From an uncultured Candidatus Nemicrothrix sp. (GTDB lineage Bacteria; Actinomycetota; Acidimicrobiia; Acidimicrobiales; Acidimicrobilacustridaceae), in the NCBI GenBank assembly GCA_903827085.1, contig CAIKHC010000085.1, forward strand, positions 1-18,884: 18,884 nucleotides of DNA. The letters run 5' to 3'. The position numbers and the translations under genes were made by a program. How positions within the stretch are numbered: the first letter of the stretch is position 1; each line of letters starts with the position of its first letter. This document shows positions 7,330-16,194 of the stretch, piece after piece. A model generated the notes under the pieces. The model saw only the letters and a program-made list of their open reading frames with translations. It had not been told where the DNA came from and made no database searches.

Positions 7330-8694
7330 ATGATGCCGCGAGTTGTCATCGTTGGGCTGGGGCCTGGCGATGTTGAACTCCTGACGATCGGCACTCGGGA
7401 GGCAATCAACGCGACCACAGTGCAATTCGTTCGAACGCGTCGACACCCGGCTGCGGTCGTGATGGAAGCGGCGACATCATTCGACGATGTCTACGAAACG
7501 GCGGCTTCTATTGACGAGGTCTATCCCGAGATCGTCGAACGATTGATCGCAGCAGCGACTGAAGCGGGTCAAATCCTTTATGCCGTTCCTGGTTCGCCGA
7601 TTGTGGCCGAGCACACGGTGGAGCTCCTCCTGGCTGATCCTCGCTGCGAGGTCGAAATTATTCCTGCGCTTTCGTTCCTCGATCTCACATGGGCTCGTCT
7701 CGGAATCGATCCGGTGTCGGTTGGCGTACGAATTATCGATGGTCACCGATTCGCCGTTGAAGCAGCGGGGGAGCGTGGCCCTCTTTTGGTGGCGCAATGT
7801 GACTCGGCCGAGGTGCTCTCCGACGTGAAGCTCGCTCTTGATGCCGGAATCAATTCGTGTCTTGCGGCCGATGCAACTGTGACGGTGTTGCAGCGACTAG
7901 GGCTACCTGACGAAGTCGTTGAAGAAATTCCTTGGGCAGAAATCGATCGGATAGCGGCGGACCATCTCACTTCGATTTTTCTTCCTGAACTCTCGGCCCC
8001 GGTTGCCCAAGAGTTGGTTCGTTTCGCGGAGCTGGTCGCAGTGTTGCGCGCCGAATGTCCTTGGGACCGTGAGCAAACCCATGAATCTCTCCGTCGTCAT
8101 CTTCTTGAAGAGTCCTACGAAGTGCTTGAGGCCATCGACCATCTCGATGTGGAAGCCGGCACGGGCTATGAACATCTGGAAGAGGAACTTGGAGATCTGC
8201 TTTTCCAGGTGCTCTTTCATAGTCAGTTGGCATCGGAAGAAGGTCAGTTCACAATTGCTGATGTCGCTCTCAACGTTCACGACAAATTGCGATCTCGACA
8301 CCCGCATGTTTTTGGTGACGTCGAGGCGAAGGATGCTGACGCAGTAGTGAGCAATTGGGAGCAGATCAAGAAGGAAGAGAAGGGTCGCGAGAGCGTCTTC
8401 GACGGCGTTCCCGATGCGATTCCTGCGCTGCTTTACGCACTCAAGATCCAAAAGAAGGCTGGAGCGCTAACGGGCCTTGATCCGATCACTCTGCCCGTGC
8501 CGGCGTCGATCGAGGCGACACTCCGGGAATTTGGGGCATCGGTCGACGATCAAACCACTGGCGCGCTGCTGTTCGCGATCGTGGATGAGGCCCGGCGTGC
8601 TGGTGTCGACCCCGAGACGGCCTTGCGCGCAGCAGCGGTGAACTACCGCGATGCCGCTCGGAGTGCTGAACTAGGTGGACGCGCGGTTCTCTGA
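7330..8694 (+). CDS. mazG: Nucleoside triphosphate pyrophosphohydrolase MazG with N-terminal tetrapyrrole-methylase-like domain (YabN type)
   Basis: About 454 residues with two domains. Residues 1-220 resemble the SAM-dependent tetrapyrrole (corrin/porphyrin) methylase fold: VVIVGLGPGD (5-14), then YAVPGSP. Residues 235-400 are a MazG NTP-pyrophosphohydrolase: LRAECPWDREQTHESLRRHL, E260-E261-SYE264 and EELGD with E286 and D289, which are the expected metal-binding acidic residues. RHPHVFGDV and NWEQIKKEEKG follow. This is the architecture of Bacillus YabN. MazG hydrolyses non-canonical or excess NTPs to NMP and PPi; the role of the methylase-like half is not known from sequence. ATG 7330 and ATG 7333 are adjacent and both plausible. 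The open frame extends to 7264 inside the previous gene, but nothing there resembles the family. Confidence 0.93.
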   Translation: MMPRVVIVGLGPGDVELLTIGTREAINATTVQFVRTRRHPAAVVMEAATSFDDVYETAASIDEVYPEIVERLIAAATEAGQILYAVPGSPIVAEHTVELLLADPRCEVEIIPALSFLDLTWARLGIDPVSVGVRIIDGHRFAVEAAGERGPLLVAQCDSAEVLSDVKLALDAGINSCLAADATVTVLQRLGLPDEVVEEIPWAEIDRIAADHLTSIFLPELSAPVAQELVRFAELVAVLRAECPWDREQTHESLRRHLLEESYEVLEAIDHLDVEAGTGYEHLEEELGDLLFQVLFHSQLASEEGQFTIADVALNVHDKLRSRHPHVFGDVEAKDADAVVSNWEQIKKEEKGRESVFDGVPDAIPALLYALKIQKKAGALTGLDPITLPVPASIEATLREFGASVDDQTTGALLFAIVDEARRAGVDPETALRAAAVNYRDAARSAELGGRAVL

Positions 8695-8748
8695 CCGTCC
8701 CCACAGCTCGCGCGTCGACGTGGAAAACTGCCACCCGAGCGCCATTGA

Positions 8749-10050
<1,302 letters not shown>

Positions 10051-10052
10051 TC

Positions 10053-10502
10053 ATGGCTCGTCTTCCCCGTCGATCACGCGCGGTGTCATCCGCGCCGCGG
10101 AAGCGCTCTGACGCGCCCGCGAAGTCTTCGGGGCCCAAACACGCCAAACCGCAGCGGTCGTTGCTAGCTCGATCCACATGGGTCGTCACCCCAGTCATCT
10201 TGGTGATCCTGACGGTTGCGGTGGTTGCCTTTCTTGCTCCAACACGCACGTTGCTCGATCAGCGCCGAACTGCTGCGACCGTTGAGCAGCGATTGGCCGA
10301 AATCGATCAGGCGAATGCTGATGCTCAGGCCCAAGCCGATGCGCTCAAGACCGATGCGGAGATTGAACGCATCGCTCGTGAGCAGTACGGCTATGCCAAG
10401 GCCGGTGAAGAGGTCTACCACCTGCTTCCCGAGGCTCAAGATCCGGTCCGAGTCCCGGACGCATGGCCGTTCGAGGGCTTAGGTTCCTCTCTCACCCGCT
10501 GA
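10053..10502 (+). CDS. FtsB/DivIC-like septum formation protein
   Basis: 149 residues. A basic, Pro/Ser-rich cytoplasmic tail (1-40) is followed by one transmembrane segment (about 42-62, WVVTPVILVILTVAVVAFL), a heptad-like coiled coil (66-100, rich in A, Q, E, L) and the family signature IERIAREQYGYAKAGEEVY (104-122). Members of this family join FtsL and FtsQ in the divisome and link it to cell-wall synthesis. The gene starts two bases after the enolase stop, and the eno-ftsB pairing is very common in bacteria, which supports both the start and the function. It appears to close the housekeeping block, since the next genes are metabolic. Confidence 0.9.
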   Translation: MARLPRRSRAVSSAPRKRSDAPAKSSGPKHAKPQRSLLARSTWVVTPVILVILTVAVVAFLAPTRTLLDQRRTAATVEQRLAEIDQANADAQAQADALKTDAEIERIAREQYGYAKAGEEVYHLLPEAQDPVRVPDAWPFEGLGSSLTR

Positions 10503-10525
10503 GAAGGTTCCCGACAGACGTCCAC

Positions 10526-10562
10526 TAACCTCTGGTTGCCGCAACGGCACCTCGAGGGGGAG
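10526..10562 (+). promoter_or_regulatory. Candidate -10 element and ribosome-binding site of coxL-like gene
   Basis: TAACCT (10526-10531) fits the TANNNT actinobacterial -10 form, and no clear -35 precedes it. GAGGGGGAG (10554-10562) is a good Shine-Dalgarno for the ATG at 10571. It lies too close to the upstream in-frame GTG at 10562, which decides the start. The ribosome site is well supported; the promoter is only a suggestion. Confidence 0.4.
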
Positions 10563-10570
10563 TGAACCAC

Positions 10571-12880
10571 ATGAGCGTGATGGGAACCCGTGTTCAGCGT
10601 CGGGAAGATCCGCTGTTCTTAACTGGCGGCGCCCTGTACACCGCCGATCTTCAAGAGCCACTGCTTGAAGGCGCGCTCTATGCGCATTTTGTTCGATCCA
10701 CAATCGCTCATGCGCGCATAACCGAACTCGATGTTTCTGAAGCGCTCGCTGCACCAGGCGTCGTTGCCGTATTCACCGCTGCCGATGTTGCTGAGTCCGG
10801 TGACCTTTCTGCGCCACCTCCTGCTATTCCCGGCATGATTCCGGACATCCTCGCCCGGCCATGGCTCGCAACCGATGTTGTCCGTTACGTCGGCGAGGCG
10901 ATTGTCGTCATCGTTGCTGAATCTGCTGTCGCCGCCGAGGACGCCTCCGAACTCGTGATTGTCGATTTCGATCCACTCGACGTTGTTGTTGATCCAGTGT
11001 TTGCCGCAACCGATCAGGTCTTGCTGCATCCTGAGCACGGTTCAAACACGGCGCTCGAAGTTCCGTTTGGCTTCACCGAAGAGTTATTCGACGGTTGCGA
11101 AGTTGTTGTCACGCGCGACATCGTCAATCAGCGCGTCGCCGTTGCCCCACTTGAACCTCGTGGCGTCGCGGTCGTGTGGCACGAAGGTCGCCTGATCGCA
11201 TGGGTATCAACCCAAGCTCCACATTCGGTCAAGGGCAAGCTTGCTGGCGTTTATGAACTTGAGCCGCAACAGGTCCATGTGATCGCTCCTGCTGTTGGCG
11301 GCGGGTTCGGCGCCAAGATCAATCTTCAGACCGATGAACTTTTGCTGCCGTGGGTTTCACGCAAAGTCAACCGACCAATCCGTTGGGCCGAGTCGCGTAG
11401 CGAGTCAATGGTGTCGATGCCGCATGGTCGCGGTCAGGTTCACAAGATCGAAATCGGAGGCTCGAAAGACGGCAAGGTCGAGGCCTATCGACTCACCGTT
11501 CTGCAAGACGTCGGTGCGTATCCGGGCATGGGCGCGTTCCTCCCGTTTATGACGCGCACGATGGCTCCGGGTACCTATGACATCCCAAAGGTGGAGTGCA
11601 ATACCAAGTCAGTGATGACAAACACCACGCCGATCGAGGCCTATCGCGGTGCAGGTCGTCCCGAGGCGACTGCAGCCATTGAGCGAGCATTCGACCTCTT
11701 TGCTGCTGAAATCGGCATGGACCCGGTTGAGGTGCGTCGACGCAACCTCATTGCTGCCGATGCGTTCCCCTTCACCACCCAGACCGGAGCGATCTACGAC
11801 AGCGGCGACTATCAAGCTGCGCTCAACCTTGCCCTTGCCGAAGCTGACTACGAAGGATTGCGTGCTGAACAAGCTGCTCGTCGTGCAGCGGACGACCCGG
11901 TGCAACTCGGCATTGGTGTTTGTGTCTATGTCGAGATCACTGCTGGTCCGGCCGGTAGCCATGGTGAATTCGCCAAGGTTGTCCTTAGTAAGGACGGTGG
12001 ACTCACGGTGTACACCGGCTCCTCATCACACGGCCAGGGTCACAACACCGCGTGGGCGATGCTTGCCAGTGACCTCACTGGCATTCCGATGGACGCCATC
12101 GAAGTTGTTGCCGGCGATACCGATCGCGTTGCCGAAGGTATGGGCACGATGGGTTCCCGCTCATTGCAGTTGGGTGGTTCGGCGGTCTGGACCGCAACCG
12201 AGCAGGTTGTCGACAAGGCCCGTCAGGTTGCGGCCGAGCTCCTCGAAGCAAATGTGGCCGACATTGAACTCGATATGGATCGTGGCGTGTTTCACGTCGC
12301 TGGCACTCCGAGCGTTTCCAAAACCTGGGCCGAGGTCGGAACGGCTGGCGACATCGTTGACCCCATCGGTGGTGGCGCAATGGGGCTGCCAATCGAAGCC
12401 GCGCTTACCTTCAGCGCCGAGAACGCAACGTTCCCGTTTGGTGCGCATGTGGCCGAGGTTGAGGTCGACACTGAAACAGGCAAAGTCACATTGCGTCGCA
12501 TCGTGACCTGTGACGATGCGGGCCGCATCTTGAATCCACTTATCGTCGAAGGTCAGCGTCATGGCGGTATTGCTCAAGGTGTGGGACAGGCACTGTTCGA
12601 ACACATGATGTACGACGAAGACGGAAATCCGCAGACCTCGAACTTTGCTGATTATGCGTTTGGCTCGGCTGCAGAGTTCCCGAGTTTCGATCTCGTTCCG
12701 CTCGAGACTCCTTCGCCGGTGAATCCGCTTGGCGCAAAGGGCATCGGCGAATCGGGCGCTATCGGCGGTACCCCCGCAGTTCAGAGCGCCGTTATCGACG
12801 CATTGTCACCGTACGGAGTCACTCACCTCGATATGCCGTACACCGCCGAACGCGTGTGGCGCGCGGTCACCGGGCTCTGA
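10571..12880 (+). CDS. Molybdenum hydroxylase large subunit, form II CoxL/xanthine dehydrogenase type
   Basis: 769 residues. This is the catalytic, molybdopterin-binding subunit of a xanthine dehydrogenase/CO dehydrogenase-superfamily enzyme. Residues 5-120 form the a/b-hammerhead domain (GTRVQRREDPLFLTGG). The rest is the Mo-cofactor domain, with VGGGFGAKI, the active-site loop AYRGAGR (357-363), a GSSSHGQGHNTAWAM cofactor-contact segment and GAKGIGESGAIGG with catalytic E727. True CO dehydrogenases (form I) carry AYxCSFR with a copper-ligand cysteine. The AYRGAGR loop here is the form II type, whose substrates are mostly unproven. The partner M and S subunits are encoded about 4 kb away on the opposite strand. 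An alternative GTG at 10562 would add three residues. Confidence 0.93.
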   Translation: MSVMGTRVQRREDPLFLTGGALYTADLQEPLLEGALYAHFVRSTIAHARITELDVSEALAAPGVVAVFTAADVAESGDLSAPPPAIPGMIPDILARPWLATDVVRYVGEAIVVIVAESAVAAEDASELVIVDFDPLDVVVDPVFAATDQVLLHPEHGSNTALEVPFGFTEELFDGCEVVVTRDIVNQRVAVAPLEPRGVAVVWHEGRLIAWVSTQAPHSVKGKLAGVYELEPQQVHVIAPAVGGGFGAKINLQTDELLLPWVSRKVNRPIRWAESRSESMVSMPHGRGQVHKIEIGGSKDGKVEAYRLTVLQDVGAYPGMGAFLPFMTRTMAPGTYDIPKVECNTKSVMTNTTPIEAYRGAGRPEATAAIERAFDLFAAEIGMDPVEVRRRNLIAADAFPFTTQTGAIYDSGDYQAALNLALAEADYEGLRAEQAARRAADDPVQLGIGVCVYVEITAGPAGSHGEFAKVVLSKDGGLTVYTGSSSHGQGHNTAWAMLASDLTGIPMDAIEVVAGDTDRVAEGMGTMGSRSLQLGGSAVWTATEQVVDKARQVAAELLEANVADIELDMDRGVFHVAGTPSVSKTWAEVGTAGDIVDPIGGGAMGLPIEAALTFSAENATFPFGAHVAEVEVDTETGKVTLRRIVTCDDAGRILNPLIVEGQRHGGIAQGVGQALFEHMMYDEDGNPQTSNFADYAFGSAAEFPSFDLVPLETPSPVNPLGAKGIGESGAIGGTPAVQSAVIDALSPYGVTHLDMPYTAERVWRAVTGL

Positions 12881-12895
12881 GTTGAATTCACGACG

Positions 12896-13042
12896 ATGAC
12901 GCAACCAATCAACCCCAAGCCACGCCAAGAACCTGCAGTCAAGCAACGTTGGCAAAGTTCAGCGAAGTGGACTCTCGTTGCTTCGGTTGGCGTGACTATT
13001 GGCATGTTTCTCTTCTTTTATTTTTTATTTCTGAGAGGCTGA
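12896..13042 (+). CDS. 48-residue single-pass membrane peptide, unknown function
   Basis: A short open frame fills the gap between the CoxL-like gene and the pirin: start MTQPINPKPRQEP, a basic/tryptophan stretch (VKQRWQSSAKW), then a hydrophobic segment of about 20 residues (26-46, TLVASVGVTIGMFLFFYFLF) ending LRG. The charge pattern predicts the N-terminus in the cytoplasm and a very short outer tail. It begins 15 bases after the coxL stop and ends seven bases before the pirin start, whose GAGAGG ribosome site lies within it, so it fits co-translation in the operon. No strong Shine-Dalgarno precedes it. I recognise no family. The T-rich 3' end is coding for phenylalanines rather than a terminator. 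Confidence 0.55.
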   Translation: MTQPINPKPRQEPAVKQRWQSSAKWTLVASVGVTIGMFLFFYFLFLRG

Positions 13043-13049
13043 ACCAATT

Positions 13050-13754
13050 GTGACAATCGAGATCCGTAGCGCAGCAAGTCGAGGCGAAACCCAGATCGGT
13101 TGGCTTGACTCCAAGCACAGTTTCAGTTTCGGCTCCTATGTCGATCACACAAACACTGGCCACGGACTACTGATCGTAAGTAACGACGACCGCGTTGCAC
13201 CGGCAACGGGTTTCGGCACGCACGGTCACGCCGACATGGAAATCATCACGTGGGTGCTTTCAGGTGAAGTTGAGCATTCCGACACCCTCGGTAATCACGG
13301 CATCATTCGCCCCGGACTCGCGCAGCGCATGTCTGCTGGCACCGGTATTCGTCATTCGGAACACAATCCCAGCCCCGACGTCGAGGCTCATTTTGTGCAG
13401 ATGTGGGTACCACCGGATACGCAGGGGATTGAACCGGGATACGAACAGCAAGAGGTAGGCCACTTGTTGGATGCCGGCGGGCTTATCGCAATCGCTGGTG
13501 GTCAAGACAGCGGCGCGGTCATTGTCATCAATCAGCGCGACGCCGTGATGCACGCAGGACGGCTCAAGCCGGGCGAATCTGCATCGATCCCCGTTGCCCC
13601 CCATGTTCACCTCTTCGTGGCGCTCGGCTCGGCAATGCTGAACGAGTCCGAGCAGCTTGGTGAGGGCGATGCCCTTCGCCTTACAGGTGAGGGCTCCCAC
13701 ACGATCATGGCGGGCCCAGAAGGGGCCGAAGTCATTGTTTGGGCCACCGCCTGA
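13050..13754 (+). CDS. Pirin family protein (bicupin)
   Basis: 234 residues forming two cupin barrels. The N-terminal one carries the pirin signature SFSFGSY and the metal-ligand set H58, H60 (GTHGHADMEIIT), H102 and E104 (GIRHSEHN). Bacterial pirins such as YhhW bind iron and some show quercetin 2,3-dioxygenase activity; others act as redox-dependent protein partners. The metal site is intact, so activity is possible, but the substrate cannot be inferred. The start is GTG 13050, with GAGAGG (13033-13038) eleven bases upstream, inside the small membrane-peptide gene. It lies between the catalytic subunit and the maturation genes of the Mo enzyme, which may be functional or only co-expression. 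Confidence 0.9.
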   Translation: MTIEIRSAASRGETQIGWLDSKHSFSFGSYVDHTNTGHGLLIVSNDDRVAPATGFGTHGHADMEIITWVLSGEVEHSDTLGNHGIIRPGLAQRMSAGTGIRHSEHNPSPDVEAHFVQMWVPPDTQGIEPGYEQQEVGHLLDAGGLIAIAGGQDSGAVIVINQRDAVMHAGRLKPGESASIPVAPHVHLFVALGSAMLNESEQLGEGDALRLTGEGSHTIMAGPEGAEVIVWATA

Positions 13755-13761
13755 GATTCAC

Positions 13762-13799
13762 TTCGAAGGTATGAGGCGACCACCGGTAGCCTGCCGATC
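13762..13799 (+). promoter_or_regulatory. Candidate promoter for a leaderless coxD-like transcript
   Basis: TAGCCT (13787-13792) fits the TANNNT -10 form and ends exactly seven bases before the GTG at 13800. That is the spacing expected if transcription starts on the start codon. TTCGAA (13762-13767) lies 19 bases further up as a poor -35. No Shine-Dalgarno precedes the GTG. This is suggestive only. Confidence 0.3.
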
Positions 13800-14711
13800 G
13801 TGAGTTCCGCTACCCCCACATCAGTCTCCGAGGTCATTTCCGGTCTTGGCGCCAATGGCTATCTGTCCGACGAGGGATTGGCGACCGCAATTTTCCTTTC
13901 GTTGACGATGGGACGTCCCCTCCTACTTGAAGGGGAACCCGGTGTCGGAAAGACCGAAGTGGCAAAGGCGCTCAGCGCACTCACCGGAGGCGAGTTGCTT
14001 CGACTCCAGTGCTACGAAGGACTCGACGCATCACAAGCACTGTACGAGTGGGACTACCCGCGGCAGTTGCTTCACCTGCGTGCTGCCGAGGCGGCCGGAA
14101 CAATTAGTTCCGATGTTGCTGTTGTCGAGAATGAGCTCTACAGCGAACGCTTTCTGGTGCGTCGCCCGCTCCTCGACGCGATCTCCGATCGCCATCACAT
14201 TGCACCCGTTCTGCTCATCGATGAACTTGATCGCGCTGACGACGAATTCGAGGCATTTCTGCTGGAAGTTCTTGCCGACAATGCGGTGACCATCCCCGAG
14301 CTCGGCACGTTTCGCGCAACAGTTCCACCAATCGTGATCATCACCTCGAACCGCACCCGTGACGTGCACGATGCATTGAAGCGTCGTTGCTTGTATCACT
14401 GGGTTGAACATCCCGATCTTGAACGCGAGATAGCGATTGTTCAATCGCGCGTTCCTGGAGCAAACGAACTTCTCTCGCGTCAGGTCTCGCGGCTTGTGGC
14501 TGAACTCCGCCAGATTGGTTTGTTCAAACCGCCGGGTGTCGCCGAGACAATCGATTGGGTCATGGCACTCACGGCATTAGGTCGCACTGAGCTCGATGCG
14601 GCATCTGTTGAAGCATCTCTTGGTGCGGTCGTGAAATATCGCGAAGACGCAGATCGAGTTCGTGCTCGTGGGATCGACTCATTGGTCGAATCCGCCACGA
14701 ATGCCGACTGA
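13800..14711 (+). CDS. MoxR-family AAA+ ATPase, CoxD-like
   Basis: 303 residues. Walker A is GEPGVGKTE (45-53, K51), Walker B LLIDELD (138-144), sensor-1 is the asparagine of ITSNRTRDVHDALKRR (N184), and R195/R196 are arginine-finger candidates. The stretch LRLQCYEGLDASQALYEWDY (67-86) is characteristic of CoxD-type MoxR proteins. CoxD is known to act with CoxE in maturing the CuSMo active site of CO dehydrogenase. Here it would act as an ATP-dependent chaperone for the form II enzyme, by inference from family and neighbours. The GTG start at 13800 is the first plausible one, and no ribosome site is seen. The stop abuts the next gene directly (TGA 14709-14711, GTG 14712), so the pair is almost certainly co-translated. 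Confidence 0.92.
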   Translation: MSSATPTSVSEVISGLGANGYLSDEGLATAIFLSLTMGRPLLLEGEPGVGKTEVAKALSALTGGELLRLQCYEGLDASQALYEWDYPRQLLHLRAAEAAGTISSDVAVVENELYSERFLVRRPLLDAISDRHHIAPVLLIDELDRADDEFEAFLLEVLADNAVTIPELGTFRATVPPIVIITSNRTRDVHDALKRRCLYHWVEHPDLEREIAIVQSRVPGANELLSRQVSRLVAELRQIGLFKPPGVAETIDWVMALTALGRTELDAASVEASLGAVVKYREDADRVRARGIDSLVESATNAD

Positions 14712-15878
14712 GTGACCGCAATGGACGACGACGGAATCCTGGGACTCGTTGAGTTGCTGCGAACAGCAGGTCTCTCGGTGCCAGTCGGAAACCTGATTAC
14801 GTTCACTGAGGCAGTGGCGATTACTGGTGGTGATCTTCGATCTCTGTATTGGTGTGGCCGAGCGACGTTGACGCATTCACCAATCGATATCGACTTGTAC
14901 GACCGTGTTTTCCGGCATTGGATTCTCGGCACAGAACTCGGCCTGACCGAAGCGGTGTCACGTTCGCCCGAACCACTTCTTGTCGACGATGACGAGAGCC
15001 TCGATGATGAGCAGGCAGACCGCGCAGATGTCGAGACCAACGACGGTACGGTCCTTCGTTTCAGCCGCACGGAAACGCTTCGTTCTATGGATTTCGCTGA
15101 TCTTGATGACGAGGAACGCCTCGAGGTCGATCGTCTTATCGCAGACATGCGTCTGACTGCGACGATGCGCCGGTCGCGTCGGCGCCGTCCATCGAAACGA
15201 TCCTCTGGCGTTCCTGATCTTCGCCGCACCGTCCGCGAGTCGCTCCGCACCGGCGGTGAACCCATCAATCGACGAACATTGCAGCGCACTCGTGTGGCCC
15301 GTCGGGTCGTGATCATTGCCGATATCAGTGGTTCCATGGCTGCCTACAGTCGCTCGCTGATTCGCTACGCACACGCAGCGGTGTCGGCTCGCAGTCGAGT
15401 CGAGGCATTTGCGTTGGGCACGCGACTGACTCGACTAACTCGGGAACTCGATATCCGCGACCCCGATCAAGCCCTGCAGCGCGCGGCTGATTCGGTCGAG
15501 GACTGGTCGGGTGGCACGCGCCTAGGTGAAGGTCTTCAGCAGTTCAACGATGACTGGGGTACGCGCGGCATGGCTCGCGGTGCAGTCGTCGTCATCCTGT
15601 CCGATGGTTGGGATCGCGGAGAACCGGAACGGTTGGCAAGCGAAATGGCCCGGCTTTCGCGCGTGGCTCACCGGATTGTTTGGGTAAATCCGTTGAAGGC
15701 TTCTGATGGCTACGCGCCGTTGGCTCGGGGGATGGCTGCCGCATTGCCATACGTCGACGATTTCATCGAGGGCCATTCTCTTGGTGCTCTCGACCGCCTC
15801 TCATCCATACTCTCAAGTGGCAGTTCAGGCCCCGTACGATCAAGATCCGCGTCAACGCCCGAGGAGGTGACCCGATGA
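14712..15878 (+). CDS. VWA domain protein, CoxE-like
   Basis: 388 residues. The N-terminal helical region (1-90) is followed by an acidic linker (91-145) and a very basic one (152-200), then a von Willebrand factor A domain (about 198-370). The MIDAS metal site is complete: D204-I-S206-G-S208 (IIADISGSMA), T269 (SGGTRLGEG) and D298 (ILSDGWD). CoxE proteins partner with CoxD MoxR ATPases, much like other MoxR-VWA chaperone pairs. It starts immediately after the ATPase stop; GTG 14712 or ATG 14721 are possible. Its TGA overlaps the next ATG (ATGA at 15875-15878). The acidic-then-basic linker may let it grip a client protein, but that is speculation. Confidence 0.92.
   Translation: MTAMDDDGILGLVELLRTAGLSVPVGNLITFTEAVAITGGDLRSLYWCGRATLTHSPIDIDLYDRVFRHWILGTELGLTEAVSRSPEPLLVDDDESLDDEQADRADVETNDGTVLRFSRTETLRSMDFADLDDEERLEVDRLIADMRLTATMRRSRRRRPSKRSSGVPDLRRTVRESLRTGGEPINRRTLQRTRVARRVVIIADISGSMAAYSRSLIRYAHAAVSARSRVEAFALGTRLTRLTRELDIRDPDQALQRAADSVEDWSGGTRLGEGLQQFNDDWGTRGMARGAVVVILSDGWDRGEPERLASEMARLSRVAHRIVWVNPLKASDGYAPLARGMAAALPYVDDFIEGHSLGALDRLSSILSSGSSGPVRSRSASTPEEVTR
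15861..15867 (+). promoter_or_regulatory. Strong Shine-Dalgarno for the short XdhC-domain gene
   Basis: GAGGAGG, followed by TGACCCG, then ATG 15875. This is the best ribosome site in the window and lies inside the last codons of the CoxE-like gene. It supports independent, high-level initiation of the 104-residue protein in addition to the ATGA coupling. Confidence 0.75.
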
Positions 15879-16189
15879 AGGAAATCATGGACGACATTGA
15901 TCGATGGCGCCGTGCTGGTCATCGTGTTGCACTCGCTCGCGTCGTCGACATCGAAGGTTCGGGTCCAAGGCTTCCTGGCGCGTCGATGGCTGTTGCCGAT
16001 ACTGGCGAGGTAGCTGGTTCCGTTTCAGGCGGCTGTGTCGAAGGTGCAGTGGTTTCCGAAGCCCTCGACATTCTCGCCACGGGTGATCGTCGTGTCGTCA
16101 CCTTTGGTTACAGCGACGACGAGGCATTCGCCGTCGGTCTTACCTGTGGTGGGACCATCCATCTGTTCATCGAACCTTTGGATTGGTGA
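15875..16189 (+). CDS. Short XdhC/CoxI-domain protein (Mo-cofactor maturation)
   Basis: 104 residues corresponding to only the N-terminal XdhC_CoxI domain: DIDRWRRAGHRVALARVVDI, GSGPRLPGASMAV, SVSGGCVEGAVV and GLTCGGTIHLFIEPL. The two family cysteines are present, C54 in GGCVE and C91 in TCGG. XdhC-family proteins bind molybdenum cofactor, take part in its sulfuration and hand it to the apo-enzyme. Full-length members continue into a Rossmann domain, which is missing here but present in the next gene. The start overlaps the CoxE-like stop by four bases and has an excellent ribosome site. The stop TGA (16187-16189) overlaps a GTG of the following frame. It probably works as a pair with the next protein. 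Confidence 0.9.
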   Translation: MKEIMDDIDRWRRAGHRVALARVVDIEGSGPRLPGASMAVADTGEVAGSVSGGCVEGAVVSEALDILATGDRRVVTFGYSDDEAFAVGLTCGGTIHLFIEPLDW

Positions 16190-16194
16190 ACAAA

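Noticed and set aside
11639..11659. Annotation as true aerobic CO dehydrogenase (form I)
   Set aside because: The loop is AYRGAGR, lacking the cysteine of AYxCSFR, so CO oxidation should not be assumed.
13007..13030. T-rich tract as an intrinsic terminator after coxL
   Set aside because: It encodes the phenylalanine-rich membrane segment of the small ORF and no stable hairpin precedes it.
14480..15337. 285-residue minus-strand ORF rich in Arg and Ser
   Set aside because: Shadow of the CoxD- and CoxE-like genes; its low-complexity composition follows from the sense-strand codons.
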